Source: Bifidobacterium magnum (lineage in GTDB: Bacteria > Actinomycetota > Actinomycetes > Actinomycetales > Bifidobacteriaceae). Taken from it: 64,000 nt of DNA. The position numbers were made by a program, and so were the translations under genes. The stretch spans positions 1 through 64,000 of the forward strand of contig NZ_JGZB01000002.1 in assembly GCF_000741255.1 (NCBI RefSeq), in the 5' to 3' direction. Below the pieces are notes generated by a model, which worked only from the letters and a program-made list of their open reading frames with translations, made no database searches and was not told the DNA's origin. Positions 1 through 8,415 of this stretch are shown here, one piece after another (position 1 is the stretch's first letter; each line of letters begins with the position of its first letter).

Positions 1-1152
1 CGGCTGGGGCGCGGAGGCAGCGGGTTGCGGCGGCGCCGGCGCAGGTCGTACAGGCTGGGATGGCGCGGAAGCGGGCTCCTGACGCACGGCTCCCGTACCC
101 GTGGCGTTGTTGATCATGGCTTCGTTGCGCAGCAGCGTATTGACGGTCACAGTGCTCGGTTCGGCCTGCGACTTGCGTTCAATGTGCTGCTGTTGCGATT
201 CGTTACGGTGGCGCGTCACACCCAGCTGGTGCGCGAGACGGTCCACTTGCGCCTTGAACTGCATGATCTTCTCATTGTCGCCCTTTTGGATGGCGGCAAT
301 GAAGTCGCCGACCTGTTCCATTTGCACCCACAGGTTGGCGCGCAGCATGATCAGGTCGTCGAGACGGTTGCCGAGCATGCGTCCATAGGCGGCGAGCACG
401 GCGTTGCGGTGCGTGTCGTCGAGCTGGGAGAAAATCCATGCCAGGTCGCGCGCCGGATCGTTGATCTGCATGTGCTGCCAGTTGGTGATGGTGGTGATCG
501 TCGAACCCGAGAAAATGAAATCGCCGTCGCTGAAGCCGCCGTGGACTGGGCAGGTTTCAAACGACCACAATCCCTCGGTTTCCATGATGCGGTCCCAGTT
601 GTTCGTGATTTCCTGGGGAACATGGCCAGCCGCACGCAGGCGCTGGATCCACGCGACCAGCTGCATGCGGATCTGCTCGGTCGTGTACGCCGGGTAGCGG
701 GAGTCGACAATGAATTTGGGTCGCATGCGGTGGATTGTGGCGATCGCCGTGCCGATGCTCGCGCAATCATTGAGCGTCAGCAGGTCCAGCGAACGCGACT
801 GTCCGTCGGGGTGGCGCGTGATGAGTACCGTGGGACGGCTCAGGTCGTTGGCTCCGTTCGCCGCGGAAAACGCGACAATTTGGTCAATATTGAAACTCAG
901 TCCCGCGAACTCGCGCGAGATTTCGATCGCGGCCGCGGCCCGCGTGCGGTTCGTCAAACGTTTCTTTCCGGCGGGCATGCGCGACGCGTACACGTTGTAG
1001 AGGTTGCCCTGCGTATCTTGTACTACGGCCTGATCAATTCCAGCGTCTTCGTCGGTTTGATTGCGCTGCTCGCTCGTGCGCACGCCGGCCACATTCAGAT
1101 TGGGCATAGCAGACGATGCCAGCGCCGCCAACATAAGATTGTTACGTTCCAT
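1..1152 (-). CDS. Phosphotransferase-fold (APH-like) protein, 3' end beyond the window
   Basis: The reading frame is open from an ATG at 1152 to the window edge, so the C-terminus is missing. The protein begins MERNNLMLAALASSAMPNLN and later carries VHGGFSDGDFIF and ITNWQHMQINDPARDLAW. This layout matches the catalytic loop and metal-binding segment of the aminoglycoside/macrolide phosphotransferase fold (canonical HGDxxxxN, then DWxxxxxGDPxxDLA). Here the loop Asp reads Gly, the loop Asn reads Asp, and the metal-binding Asp before Trp reads Asn, so activity is doubtful. The visible C-terminal part is rich in Ala, Pro and Gln. It is transcribed divergently from a UvrD-like helicase. The substrate is unknown, and the family assignment is by motif layout only. 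An internal ATG at 1134 is an alternative start. Confidence 0.75.
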   Translation of the reverse strand, partial: MERNNLMLAALASSAMPNLNVAGVRTSEQRNQTDEDAGIDQAVVQDTQGNLYNVYASRMPAGKKRLTNRTRAAAAIEISREFAGLSFNIDQIVAFSAANGANDLSRPTVLITRHPDGQSRSLDLLTLNDCASIGTAIATIHRMRPKFIVDSRYPAYTTEQIRMQLVAWIQRLRAAGHVPQEITNNWDRIMETEGLWSFETCPVHGGFSDGDFIFSGSTITTITNWQHMQINDPARDLAWIFSQLDDTHRNAVLAAYGRMLGNRLDDLIMLRANLWVQMEQVGDFIAAIQKGDNEKIMQFKAQVDRLAHQLGVTRHRNESQQQHIERKSQAEPSTVTVNTLLRNEAMINNATGTGAVRQEPASAPSQPVRPAPAPPQPAASAPQP

Positions 1153-1269
1153 CACATTCTCACATTAGTACATAAAAGAGCGCGAAGCTCCCCGTATTCT
1201 TCTCCGTGACAAGAGTAGATGATTTTCTCGACGCGCCGGGCCAAGACCGGCCATGCCACAATAGGGTGC

Positions 1270-2865
1270 ATGGATGCTCAATCGCTGCTTGCAGGTTTGG
1301 ACGACGCGCAACGTGCGGCGGCCAGTAGTGTGATGGGCCCCGTACGCATTATCGCGGGCGCCGGCGCCGGAAAGACGCGCACGATCACACGGCGTATCGC
1401 CTACGGCATCGCTTCGGGCAAATGGGAGCCCGGACGCGTACTCGCCGTTACCTTTTCGGTAAAAGCCGCCAACGAGATGAAAAGCCGCCTGGCGGGATTG
1501 GGCGTGACCAACGAGGTGCGGGCCGCGACGTTCCATTCGGCCGCTTTGCACCAGCTGCGCGACGTGTGGAGCGACATTTGCGACGGCGACTTCCCCTATA
1601 TCAGCGAACGGCAGACGGAAACCGTCCAACGCGCCGTGGCGCGCGCCCTCAACATGCAGGATCCCGATCCCGTGACGGTGCGCGACGCGCATGCGGAAAT
1701 CAACTGGTGCAAAGTTTCGCTGATAGCGCCAGACGACTATGCGCGCGTGTGCGCCGGGATCGGCAGGACCGCGCCCGCGGGATTGGACGCGCAACAGTTC
1801 GCGCGCGTCTACACGATGTACGAGCAGGAGAAAACAAGCCGCAACGAAATCGACTTCAACGACATCCTGCTGCTCGCAAGCCATGTGATCGAGGCGTTCC
1901 CGCAGGCCGCGCGCAAAATCCGTTCGCGTATCGGCTGGCTGACGGTGGACGAATACCAGGACGTGTCACCGTTGCAGCATTTGCTGATGACACGGTGGCT
2001 GGGGGACAACCGCAACGTGTGCGTGGTAGGGGATCCCGCGCAGACGATCTACTCGTTCGCGGGCGCAACGAGCTATTATCTGACGCATTTCGCCGACGAG
2101 TTTGCGCCGTTGCACGCCAATATCACGTTGGATCGTGATTATCGTTCATTGCCCGCCATCATTCACGCAGCCAACCAGGTGCTCAGCATGTCTCCTGAGC
2201 GCGGCGACTATTTGCGCTTGCATGCGGTGCGCGAAGGCAGGCCGAACGTGACGCGCATCCGTTACGCGACGGACGAGGAGGAGGCGCGCGCCGTGGCACA
2301 CATGATCGAGCAAATCGTGGCCCATGGCGGCAGCGCCGCGCAGTGCGCGATCCTGACGCGCATCAACGCGCAGCAGCCCATTTTTGCGCGCGCGCTTAAG
2401 GAACGGCATATCGCGTACCAGCGCAAGCGCGACACGAATTGGCAGCAGACAGCGTTAAGCGACGAGTTGCGCGAGGAACGCGAGCGGCTCATGCAAGCGG
2501 AGCGAGAGAATTCGGCCGAGGCGGAATCGGCGGCCGAGAGCCATATGGCACATGTGGGCGAAGACCGCGCCGCCGCGCAAATTGCCAAACTCGAGGGTCT
2601 TCATGTGGACCATGACGGCGGCAAAGTGACGATTTCCACAATCCACGCGGCCAAAGGCCTCGAATTCGACCATGTGTTTCTTGTAGGGTGCTCTGAAGGG
2701 TTGCTGCCGTTCGGGGCTCTGCAAGACGAGGACCATATAGAAGAGGAGCGCCGGCTCATGTATGTGGGCGTCACCCGCGCGCAAGACACGTTGCACATGT
2801 CGTATGCGGAACGGAAAAACGGCCAGATTTCCATGCGCCGCGCTCCCAGCAGATTCGTAATCTGA
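1270..2865 (+). CDS. UvrD/Rep-family (SF1A) ATP-dependent DNA helicase, compact form
   Basis: This is a 531-residue superfamily 1A helicase. The motifs appear in order: Walker A GAGAGKTRTITRRI (near residue 30), motif II VDEYQDVSPLQ, motif III GDPAQTIYSFAGA, motif IV LDRDYRS, motif V STIHAAKGLEFDHVFL and motif VI RRLMYVGVTRAQDTLHMSY. It is clearly shorter than classical UvrD or PcrA (about 700 residues), and the region before motif V is a charged Glu/Arg-rich linker. It would act on DNA in repair. I use the ATG at 1270 (MDAQSLLAGLDDAQRAA) because an upstream in-frame extension of 17 residues has no family character. It is a stand-alone gene between a divergent phosphotransferase-like gene and a convergent zincin gene. 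Confidence 0.9.
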   Translation: MDAQSLLAGLDDAQRAAASSVMGPVRIIAGAGAGKTRTITRRIAYGIASGKWEPGRVLAVTFSVKAANEMKSRLAGLGVTNEVRAATFHSAALHQLRDVWSDICDGDFPYISERQTETVQRAVARALNMQDPDPVTVRDAHAEINWCKVSLIAPDDYARVCAGIGRTAPAGLDAQQFARVYTMYEQEKTSRNEIDFNDILLLASHVIEAFPQAARKIRSRIGWLTVDEYQDVSPLQHLLMTRWLGDNRNVCVVGDPAQTIYSFAGATSYYLTHFADEFAPLHANITLDRDYRSLPAIIHAANQVLSMSPERGDYLRLHAVREGRPNVTRIRYATDEEEARAVAHMIEQIVAHGGSAAQCAILTRINAQQPIFARALKERHIAYQRKRDTNWQQTALSDELREERERLMQAERENSAEAESAAESHMAHVGEDRAAAQIAKLEGLHVDHDGGKVTISTIHAAKGLEFDHVFLVGCSEGLLPFGALQDEDHIEEERRLMYVGVTRAQDTLHMSYAERKNGQISMRRAPSRFVI

Positions 2866-2911
2866 AGATTCGCGATCTTGAATTATCTATCGCAGCCGGT
2901 ATGGCCCGAAT

Positions 2912-4507
2912 TTATTCGCCCGAACCGGACTGCGGTTTCTCGTCGTCGGAATCCGTGGGATCCGTGGAATCCGTACCGTTATCGGACTCTTCCGCAGTGT
3001 TCTGCGGATCGTCCGAAGACTCGGCTGACGAATCTTCCTTAGGCTCCTCCTGCTTGGGATCGCTCAGCTCGCCATTGAGCAGCTTGCTGAGCTCGTCATC
3101 CCAATCAATGTTGGCGCCCTTGGACGCGGACTGCGCCTGGTCGGCGCTTGCTGAACCGGCGCCCGCGCCATTGGCGGAACCGGAGGCCGCCGCGGACTCC
3201 TCGTCGGGGAGTGCCGGCAACAGATCCGGATGGCTCCACTTGGCGTCGCGCGCGTCGGCGCCCTCCAACGTGAGCTGCTCCCACAAAGCCGCCGCCTCGC
3301 GCATGCGCTTGGGGCGCAGTTGCAGGCCCATCAGCGCCTCGAACGTGCACTCGGCCGGGCCGCCCACGGCGCGTTCGCGGCGCATCATTTCCCGCAGCTG
3401 TTCCATATGGGCAATATGCGGCATGCCGGCGCGCCACACGACGCAGTCGACCCAGCCTTCCACCAGGGCGAGCAGCGTCTCGATGGAACGCATCGCGGCG
3501 CGCTGTTCCGGAGTGTCCGTAATGCCCACATTGGCGAGGTTCACGGCGCCCGAAAGTGATTCGGGATCCATGGCCGCCGCCTCGCGAAGCTGTTCCTCCA
3601 TGGCGTCCATGTCGATCGTGATGCCGCGCGCGTACTTGCCGAGCAGCGCCTCGAAACGCGGCATAAGCCACGGCACGTTCGCGTACAGGCGCGCATAGGC
3701 GGCCTCATGCAGCGCGAGGAATTCCATGACTTCGGTTTCGTCAAGGTCAAGGGACTTGGCGTACTCCTTCACGTTCTGCACGATCAGGCCGCCCGCCGGG
3801 TTGTTCAACAGCGCAATGCCCTGGTCGAAGCTTCCGCGCACTTCGCGGCTCAAATCGCCGGCCGCCTGGCCCAGCTGCATGGCGTAAGACGTGTTGGCGA
3901 ACAATTTCATGATCTGCTTGGGATCCTTCATGTTGTCCGGAATCGGGATCGGGACGGGGCCTGCGAACATGCCCGTGATTTCCCCCTGCATGGCGTCGCC
4001 CAGACGCTCGGAAATCACGGACGTGAGCGCCTCGTTCATGGACCGCGCCACGGGAGCGGCGAAATTGGCCCACGAATCGATGGTGCCCTCGACCCAGCTG
4101 TCGCGCGTCAACGCTTCCGCCTCTCCGGCGGGAGGGTTGAACTCGCAAGCCGTGTCGAGCCACAAGTTCACTTCGCTCATGATGCGGCGCATCTGCGCGC
4201 CGTCGGTGGCGGACACGCTTGTGTCGCTGCCGGACGCGTTGGCCTGCTGCAATGCCAGCGACTTGGCCAGCGCGATATTGATGGGCCCCTGGTCCACGGC
4301 GTTTTGCATGCCCGTAAACGAATTGAGGCCGCCGGCGTTCATCGCCTGCATCATCGCACGCATGCGCGCCGGATCCGGCAATTCCCCTTGGGACGCCAAC
4401 TGTTCACGAATCTCGGGCGGAAGCTGTTCCAACTGTTTCCAAGCCATTTCGCCCTGAACGGGACCGAAACATTCGATCAACCACTGGTGGATCGCGTTGT
4501 CATCCAT
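2912..4507 (-). CDS. Zincin-like metalloprotease-family protein (DUF2342 / Zincin_2 type)
   Basis: The protein has about 531 residues and starts MDDNAIHQWL. The central segment LALHEAAYARLYANVPWL matches the active-site helix of the actinobacterial DUF2342/Zincin_2 family. In a standard zincin motif HExxH the fifth position is His; here it is Tyr (HEAAY), so zinc binding may be altered. The last 90 residues are acidic and low in complexity, rich in Glu, Asp and Ser, and probably disordered. I prefer the ATG at 4507 over 4519 because GGAAG lies 5 bases upstream of it. It is convergent with the UvrD-like gene and divergent from the Lon-domain gene. The substrate is unknown. Confidence 0.75.
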   Translation of the reverse strand: MDDNAIHQWLIECFGPVQGEMAWKQLEQLPPEIREQLASQGELPDPARMRAMMQAMNAGGLNSFTGMQNAVDQGPINIALAKSLALQQANASGSDTSVSATDGAQMRRIMSEVNLWLDTACEFNPPAGEAEALTRDSWVEGTIDSWANFAAPVARSMNEALTSVISERLGDAMQGEITGMFAGPVPIPIPDNMKDPKQIMKLFANTSYAMQLGQAAGDLSREVRGSFDQGIALLNNPAGGLIVQNVKEYAKSLDLDETEVMEFLALHEAAYARLYANVPWLMPRFEALLGKYARGITIDMDAMEEQLREAAAMDPESLSGAVNLANVGITDTPEQRAAMRSIETLLALVEGWVDCVVWRAGMPHIAHMEQLREMMRRERAVGGPAECTFEALMGLQLRPKRMREAAALWEQLTLEGADARDAKWSHPDLLPALPDEESAAASGSANGAGAGSASADQAQSASKGANIDWDDELSKLLNGELSDPKQEEPKEDSSAESSDDPQNTAEESDNGTDSTDPTDSDDEKPQSGSGE

Positions 4508-4627
4508 AGTATCTTCCATCCATTCACATTCAATGAGTAGTACTCAACATGATGTTCAACCGCCATAAGGCGCATTGTGTTCCCGTTTACGCTGCAGATT
4601 CACAATAACGTCAACTTCGTCAATACT

Positions 4628-5524
4628 ATGGAAGGCATGTCAACATTGCACACCACAGACGTTCCACCGTCCCAGGCCGGGCAGTCCCCGGACGAATCCC
4701 GGCATGCGCGCGGGGGCGTGCGCGCATTCTTCCATGGCAAACCGCGCAAGTATTTCGTAGGACTGTGCGCCGTGCTGCTCGGCGTGGTCATCCTGTGCCT
4801 GCCGAGCGCCTATGTCATGGAAATGCCCGGGCCGACGGCCAACGTGTTGGGCAAGGACGAGGGCAAGGAAATCATCAGCGTACAAGGTGTGCCCGTCCAC
4901 AAGGACACGGGCAAGCTGCTGCTTGTGACGGTCAACGCGTCGGGAGTGCCCGGATATCCCGTGACCAACGCGCAAATCGCGTACGCATGGCTGAGCGGAC
5001 ACATGACCGTAATGCCGCGCGAAGCCATTTTCCCCGTGGGCCAAAGCGCCGAGGAATATGAGCACGAGTCCGACAAGGAAATGACCACGTCGCAGGACGA
5101 CGCCGTTGCCGCCGTACGCAATTTCGCCAAATCGCACCACATCGATACCGACGGCATGAAAGTCACGATGCATGTGGACGACATCGGCGGCCCGTCCGCG
5201 GGCATGATGTATGCGCTGGGATTAATCGACAAGCTGACGCCCGTCAAGGAGGTGAACGGCACAGTAATTGCCGGCACGGGCTCGATCAACGCGGACGGCA
5301 AAGTCGGATCCATTGGCGGCATTGATCTGAAAATGCTGGGCGCCAAGCGTGACGGCGCCACGTGGTTCCTGGCCCCCGAATCAAACTGTGACGAAGTGGA
5401 AGGCCATGTGCCCGGCGGATTGCGTGTCGTGAAAGTCGCGACGCTCGACGAGGCGTATGACGCGCTTGTCACCATCGGCAACGGAACGGCGCAATCATTG
5501 CCAAGTTGCAGCGCCAAGCAGTGA
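4628..5524 (+). CDS. Membrane-anchored Lon-type (S16) serine protease domain protein
   Basis: The protein has about 298 residues. A short cytoplasmic N-terminus is followed by one hydrophobic segment (FVGLCAVLLGVVILCLPSAY), after which an extracytoplasmic region leads into a Lon proteolytic domain. The Ser of GGPSAGMMYAL and the Lys of GGIDLKMLGA match the Ser-Lys catalytic dyad of Lon. Overall it resembles YlbL-type proteins, but there seems to be no room for the usual PDZ domain between the linker and the Lon domain. The start is uncertain: ATG at 4628 or 4637, or GTG at 4577. It probably acts in envelope protein quality control, which is inference from the family. Confidence 0.82.
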   Translation: MEGMSTLHTTDVPPSQAGQSPDESRHARGGVRAFFHGKPRKYFVGLCAVLLGVVILCLPSAYVMEMPGPTANVLGKDEGKEIISVQGVPVHKDTGKLLLVTVNASGVPGYPVTNAQIAYAWLSGHMTVMPREAIFPVGQSAEEYEHESDKEMTTSQDDAVAAVRNFAKSHHIDTDGMKVTMHVDDIGGPSAGMMYALGLIDKLTPVKEVNGTVIAGTGSINADGKVGSIGGIDLKMLGAKRDGATWFLAPESNCDEVEGHVPGGLRVVKVATLDEAYDALVTIGNGTAQSLPSCSAKQ

Positions 5525-5651
5525 CATACTGCGCCACGGTGCACAAAATCGGCGGGTAGGTATTTTTCCGCGCGAAAAATAGGTTCGAAAATCGCGGGAA
5601 AAATATGGAACGGAAATGTGCTGTTCCCGCCGTTTTGCTATATTGGCGAAC

Positions 5652-6068
5652 GTGAACCAAACAGCATCTAAGAAAGCCGAGGAGTTCGGGTTCCACGCCG
5701 GAGACATTGTCCAGGAATGGCTCTGGGACGACGACGTGGACGATTCGATCCGAGAAAAAATTGAAAATCTGACTGGTGAAGAACTGGTCGATGAGGACTA
5801 TGATTCCGCTGTGGATGGTGTGATCCTGTGGTGGCGTGACGGCGACGATGAAGATGAGCTGTCGGACACCATTGTGGACGCCTATGCGGTATTGGGGGAA
5901 GATGGTCCGCTGTGGGTACTGACACCGAAGCCGGGCCGTCCGGGTGCTGCAAGTTCCATTGTGGTGCAGAATGCGGCAAAGACCGCCGGCATGAACGCCG
6001 CGATGCCGCTTACGGTAAGCGACGATTGGAACGGCATTCATCTGCGCGCCTTTGGTAAGGGCCGCTGA
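5652..6068 (+). CDS. DUF3052 family protein
   Basis: A 138-residue acidic protein from a GTG start. It begins with a short Gln/Ala/Ser/Lys-rich stretch, then EEFGFHAGDIVQEWLWDDD, and ends near GIHLRAFGKGR. The layout matches the actinobacterial DUF3052 family, whose function is not established. There are no membrane segments and no catalytic motif that I recognise. An upstream in-frame extension to 5616 exists but is Cys/Arg-rich and unlike the family. It stands alone between the Lon-domain gene and the repeat island. Confidence 0.8.
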   Translation: MNQTASKKAEEFGFHAGDIVQEWLWDDDVDDSIREKIENLTGEELVDEDYDSAVDGVILWWRDGDDEDELSDTIVDAYAVLGEDGPLWVLTPKPGRPGAASSIVVQNAAKTAGMNAAMPLTVSDDWNGIHLRAFGKGR

Positions 6069-6118
6069 TTCCGGCTGTCAACTACAACGTTACGGGTTTC
6101 GCAATACTATCGATATAT

Positions 6119-6570
6119 TTGATATATTTTGATATGTTGCGGAGCCCGTTTTTCTATTGCCGTAGCTTTATTTTCTTGGTTTTCGTGGGCTTACCGATTC
6201 TTCTGATCTTCTTAATCTCCCTGACGCCGCGTAAAAAATTGCAATTAACGACTAAACCGCGCTTTTCGTGCGTAAAAATCTGCAATTTACTAGTTAGACG
6301 ACGATTTTTCACGTGAATTTTTGCAGTTTGCTCGTTAACTGCGGTTTTTAGTCGAGACACGCCGTAGAATGCGAATGAAAAGCGCGGTTAAGGCGTTATT
6401 TGCGGTTTTTCACGTGAATAATCGTAGGTTTATGAGTAATCCGCGTATTTTTACGCAACTAACGAGCAAACCGCAAAATTTAACGGTCAAAAACTGCAGA
6501 TAACGCGTAATCTGCGTATATTTACGCAGCTAATAAGGGAACCGCAGATTTTAACGGTCGGAAAATGGAA
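6119..6570. repeat. AT-rich non-coding island with degenerate direct and inverted repeats
   Basis: This stretch of about 450 bases is much richer in A and T than its neighbours and holds no convincing gene. Two imperfect copies of about 60 bases lie in tandem at 6434-6493 and 6505-6565. They share the blocks TAATCYGCGTA, TTTACGCARCTAA, AACCGCA and TTTAACGGTC. Further related blocks occur upstream at about 6241-6261 (GCAATTAACGACTAAACCGC) and, in inverted orientation, at about 6323-6355 (contains GCAGTTTGCTCGTTAACTGC). The core is roughly GCARYTAACGAGCAAACCGC. A 65-codon open frame inside (6119-6316) has no ribosome site and looks accidental. Confidence 0.65.
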
Positions 6571-6583
6571 GACGGAATACGGC

Positions 6584-6621
6584 AATAAAAAACCGCCGGA
6601 GTCGAACATGATCTCCAGCGG
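6584..6621 (-). terminator. Rho-independent terminator downstream of tRNA-Val
   Basis: Read on the minus strand, CCGCTGGAG and CTCCGGCGG form a 9-pair stem with one G-U pair. The stem is followed directly by TTTTTTATT. It lies 9 bases after the tRNA 3' end. Confidence 0.8.
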
Positions 6622-6629
6622 ATTGACAG

Positions 6630-6703
6630 TGGGCGATAAGAGACTCGAACTCCTGACATCCACCGTGTAAAGGTGGCGCTCTAACCAACTGAGCTAATCG
6701 CCC
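6630..6703 (-). tRNA. tRNA-Val (anticodon UAC)
   Basis: The minus strand folds as a standard 74-base tRNA without an encoded CCA. The acceptor stem pairs GGGCGAT with ATCGCCC, followed by discriminator A. The D arm is GCTC-AGTTGGTTA-GAGC. The anticodon stem is CCACC/GGTGG around loop TTTACAC, which gives anticodon TAC. The T loop contains GTTCGAGTC. A TATAGT hexamer about 11 bases upstream may be its -10 element. A terminator follows. Confidence 0.96.
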
Positions 6704-6734
6704 GCGAAGAGACACTATACACTACATTTAAAAT

Positions 6735-6766
6735 TTGTACCACCGGCGTGGCGGGATTGCTACAAT
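6735..6766 (+). promoter_or_regulatory. Candidate promoter for the DivIVA-repeat/dxr/ispG run
   Basis: An extended -10 element TGCTACAAT ends at 6766. The best -35 match, TTGTAC at 6735-6740, is 20 bases away, which is too far for a classical promoter, so the extended -10 would carry recognition. It lies 84 bases before the start at 6850. Confidence 0.4.
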
Positions 6767-6849
6767 AAAGTATTTTCTAGCGTGATCGCGTCGGCTCAGT
6801 CACGTAATCTGTTGCATATATGGCAATTTGTAGGGAAGGACGATAGCTT

Positions 6850-8415
6850 ATGGCTCAGGATCAGCAGTCTGAGAAAAGCACGTCTGGCATTGAGCATGCC
6901 AAGAAAAACAAATGGGGATACGACCCGCGACAGGTCGATGAATTCTTGGAAAAAGCCCATGCCCAGTACGAGGCTGAAGGATTGAATCTGACACAAGGCG
7001 AAATCCAGAACGTGTCGTTCGACCTTAGCAAGGGCGGCTACGTCATCAGCCAGGTCGATGCGACGCTGGAACGCCTGGAACGCGCGGTAGTGGACAAGCA
7101 GACGTCGTACGAGATCGCGCAAAGCGGCCGCGTGGCATGGAAGGCGCAGACCGAAGAACTGTTCCGCCAAGTGCGCGATCATGCCAAGCGCGCTGAAGGC
7201 CAGCGTTTCGCGCCAGGCAAGGGCAAGAACCCGTCGTACGACCGCAAGCAGGTAGACCGCCTGATCGACGGCATCATCACGCGCGCCCAAGTGGATCTCG
7301 ATGAGCTGCCCGAAGGCGAGGAACTGACGGCCGAACGTAGCAAGGAACTCGACAACATCACGTCGTCGAGCGTGGCGAACACCGTGTTCACGCAACGCAA
7401 GGGCAAGCATGGCTATGACGAACGTCAGGTGGACTATTACCTCAATTCGTGCGTGGAACTGCTTAGCCGCCTCGAATCGTATGAGCGCATCGCCGACTAT
7501 GTGAATTCGGACGCCGCGGACCGCATCGCCATCGTGAACTCCGCGCAGGGCACGAACTCGCTGTTCAGCAGCGCCCAGCCGTCCACCGTGGCGGCTGCGG
7601 CGGCAGGGGCTGTCCAGTCCGTCAAGACGGAGCCGACGGAAAACTTCGACGAGCTGCAGAAGGCCGAGCAGGCGATGTATGAAACTTCGCTGCATACGAG
7701 CGACGAAGGCACGAACGTCTATGAAACGGCCTCACTGGTTTCGCACATGCCGCAGGAGGCCGCGGCCACGACCACAGCCGCAGCCGGAACCGCATCCGCA
7801 GCTACGCAGACTCCAAACACTTCAGGAACTTCGGCATCCGTGCAAGCTCCGTCCGCCTTCGAGAGTGCCACGGAAACGGAAACGGTTTCCGTAGGCGAGA
7901 CTACGGCCGCATGGAATCCTCTCGAAGACATGGAAGAGGACGCGGTCCCGCCAAGCTTCACGCCCGCGGAAACCAGCCACACTTCTCGTGGCGCGCGCCA
8001 TGCGGCCCACGCCGAGCATGCCGCCGGATCCCATGCCGCGCAAGCGGACAATAGCCAGCCGCGCATCATCGCCGAAGCCGAGGAAGTGTCGGTTACGGCC
8101 CCCGCGCAGTCCACTGCGTCCGTGCTGCCGCAAGACGCCATGAACGACCATATTCACGGCCACCAGTCGGATTCGCTGAGCGCCCTGGCGCACATGGTCC
8201 AGGCCACGCAAGTGTCCGCGCAAGAAGCGGCCAACATTCCCGACCTGCCCGTCAACCATCACCACGATGGCGACCAGGGCCAGAAGCCGGGGGAGCAGAC
8301 CTCCAACATTTCGTTCCGCTCGCTGAACCCGCAGAGCGAATCAATCCATATCGAGATCCCGGATTTGTCGTTCCCGACTTTTGACGACGATTCCGAGGGA
8401 AAGTCACAGCAGTGA
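6850..8415 (+). CDS. Large protein with three DivIVA-like repeats
   Basis: A 521-residue protein. Three short segments resemble the DivIVA/DivI1A helix signature: GYDPRQVDEFLEKA (near residue 24), SYDRKQVDRLIDGI (near 130) and GYDERQVDYYLNSC (near 185). After about residue 230 the sequence becomes low-complexity, rich in Ala, Thr, Ser, Glu and His, and probably disordered. It ends in an ordered-looking acidic tail, IEIPDLSFPTFDDDS. No membrane segments are seen. Its stop codon overlaps the dxr start by four bases (GTGA), so translation is coupled to isoprenoid synthesis. A role at the pole or septum is inference. A GGAAGGA ribosome site precedes the start. Confidence 0.8.
   Translation: MAQDQQSEKSTSGIEHAKKNKWGYDPRQVDEFLEKAHAQYEAEGLNLTQGEIQNVSFDLSKGGYVISQVDATLERLERAVVDKQTSYEIAQSGRVAWKAQTEELFRQVRDHAKRAEGQRFAPGKGKNPSYDRKQVDRLIDGIITRAQVDLDELPEGEELTAERSKELDNITSSSVANTVFTQRKGKHGYDERQVDYYLNSCVELLSRLESYERIADYVNSDAADRIAIVNSAQGTNSLFSSAQPSTVAAAAAGAVQSVKTEPTENFDELQKAEQAMYETSLHTSDEGTNVYETASLVSHMPQEAAATTTAAAGTASAATQTPNTSGTSASVQAPSAFESATETETVSVGETTAAWNPLEDMEEDAVPPSFTPAETSHTSRGARHAAHAEHAAGSHAAQADNSQPRIIAEAEEVSVTAPAQSTASVLPQDAMNDHIHGHQSDSLSALAHMVQATQVSAQEAANIPDLPVNHHHDGDQGQKPGEQTSNISFRSLNPQSESIHIEIPDLSFPTFDDDSEGKSQQ

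Noticed and set aside
6119..6316. A 65-codon hydrophobic frame in the repeat island
   Set aside because: There is no ribosome site, and the codons follow the AT-rich repeats. The hydrophobic stretch comes from T-rich sequence.
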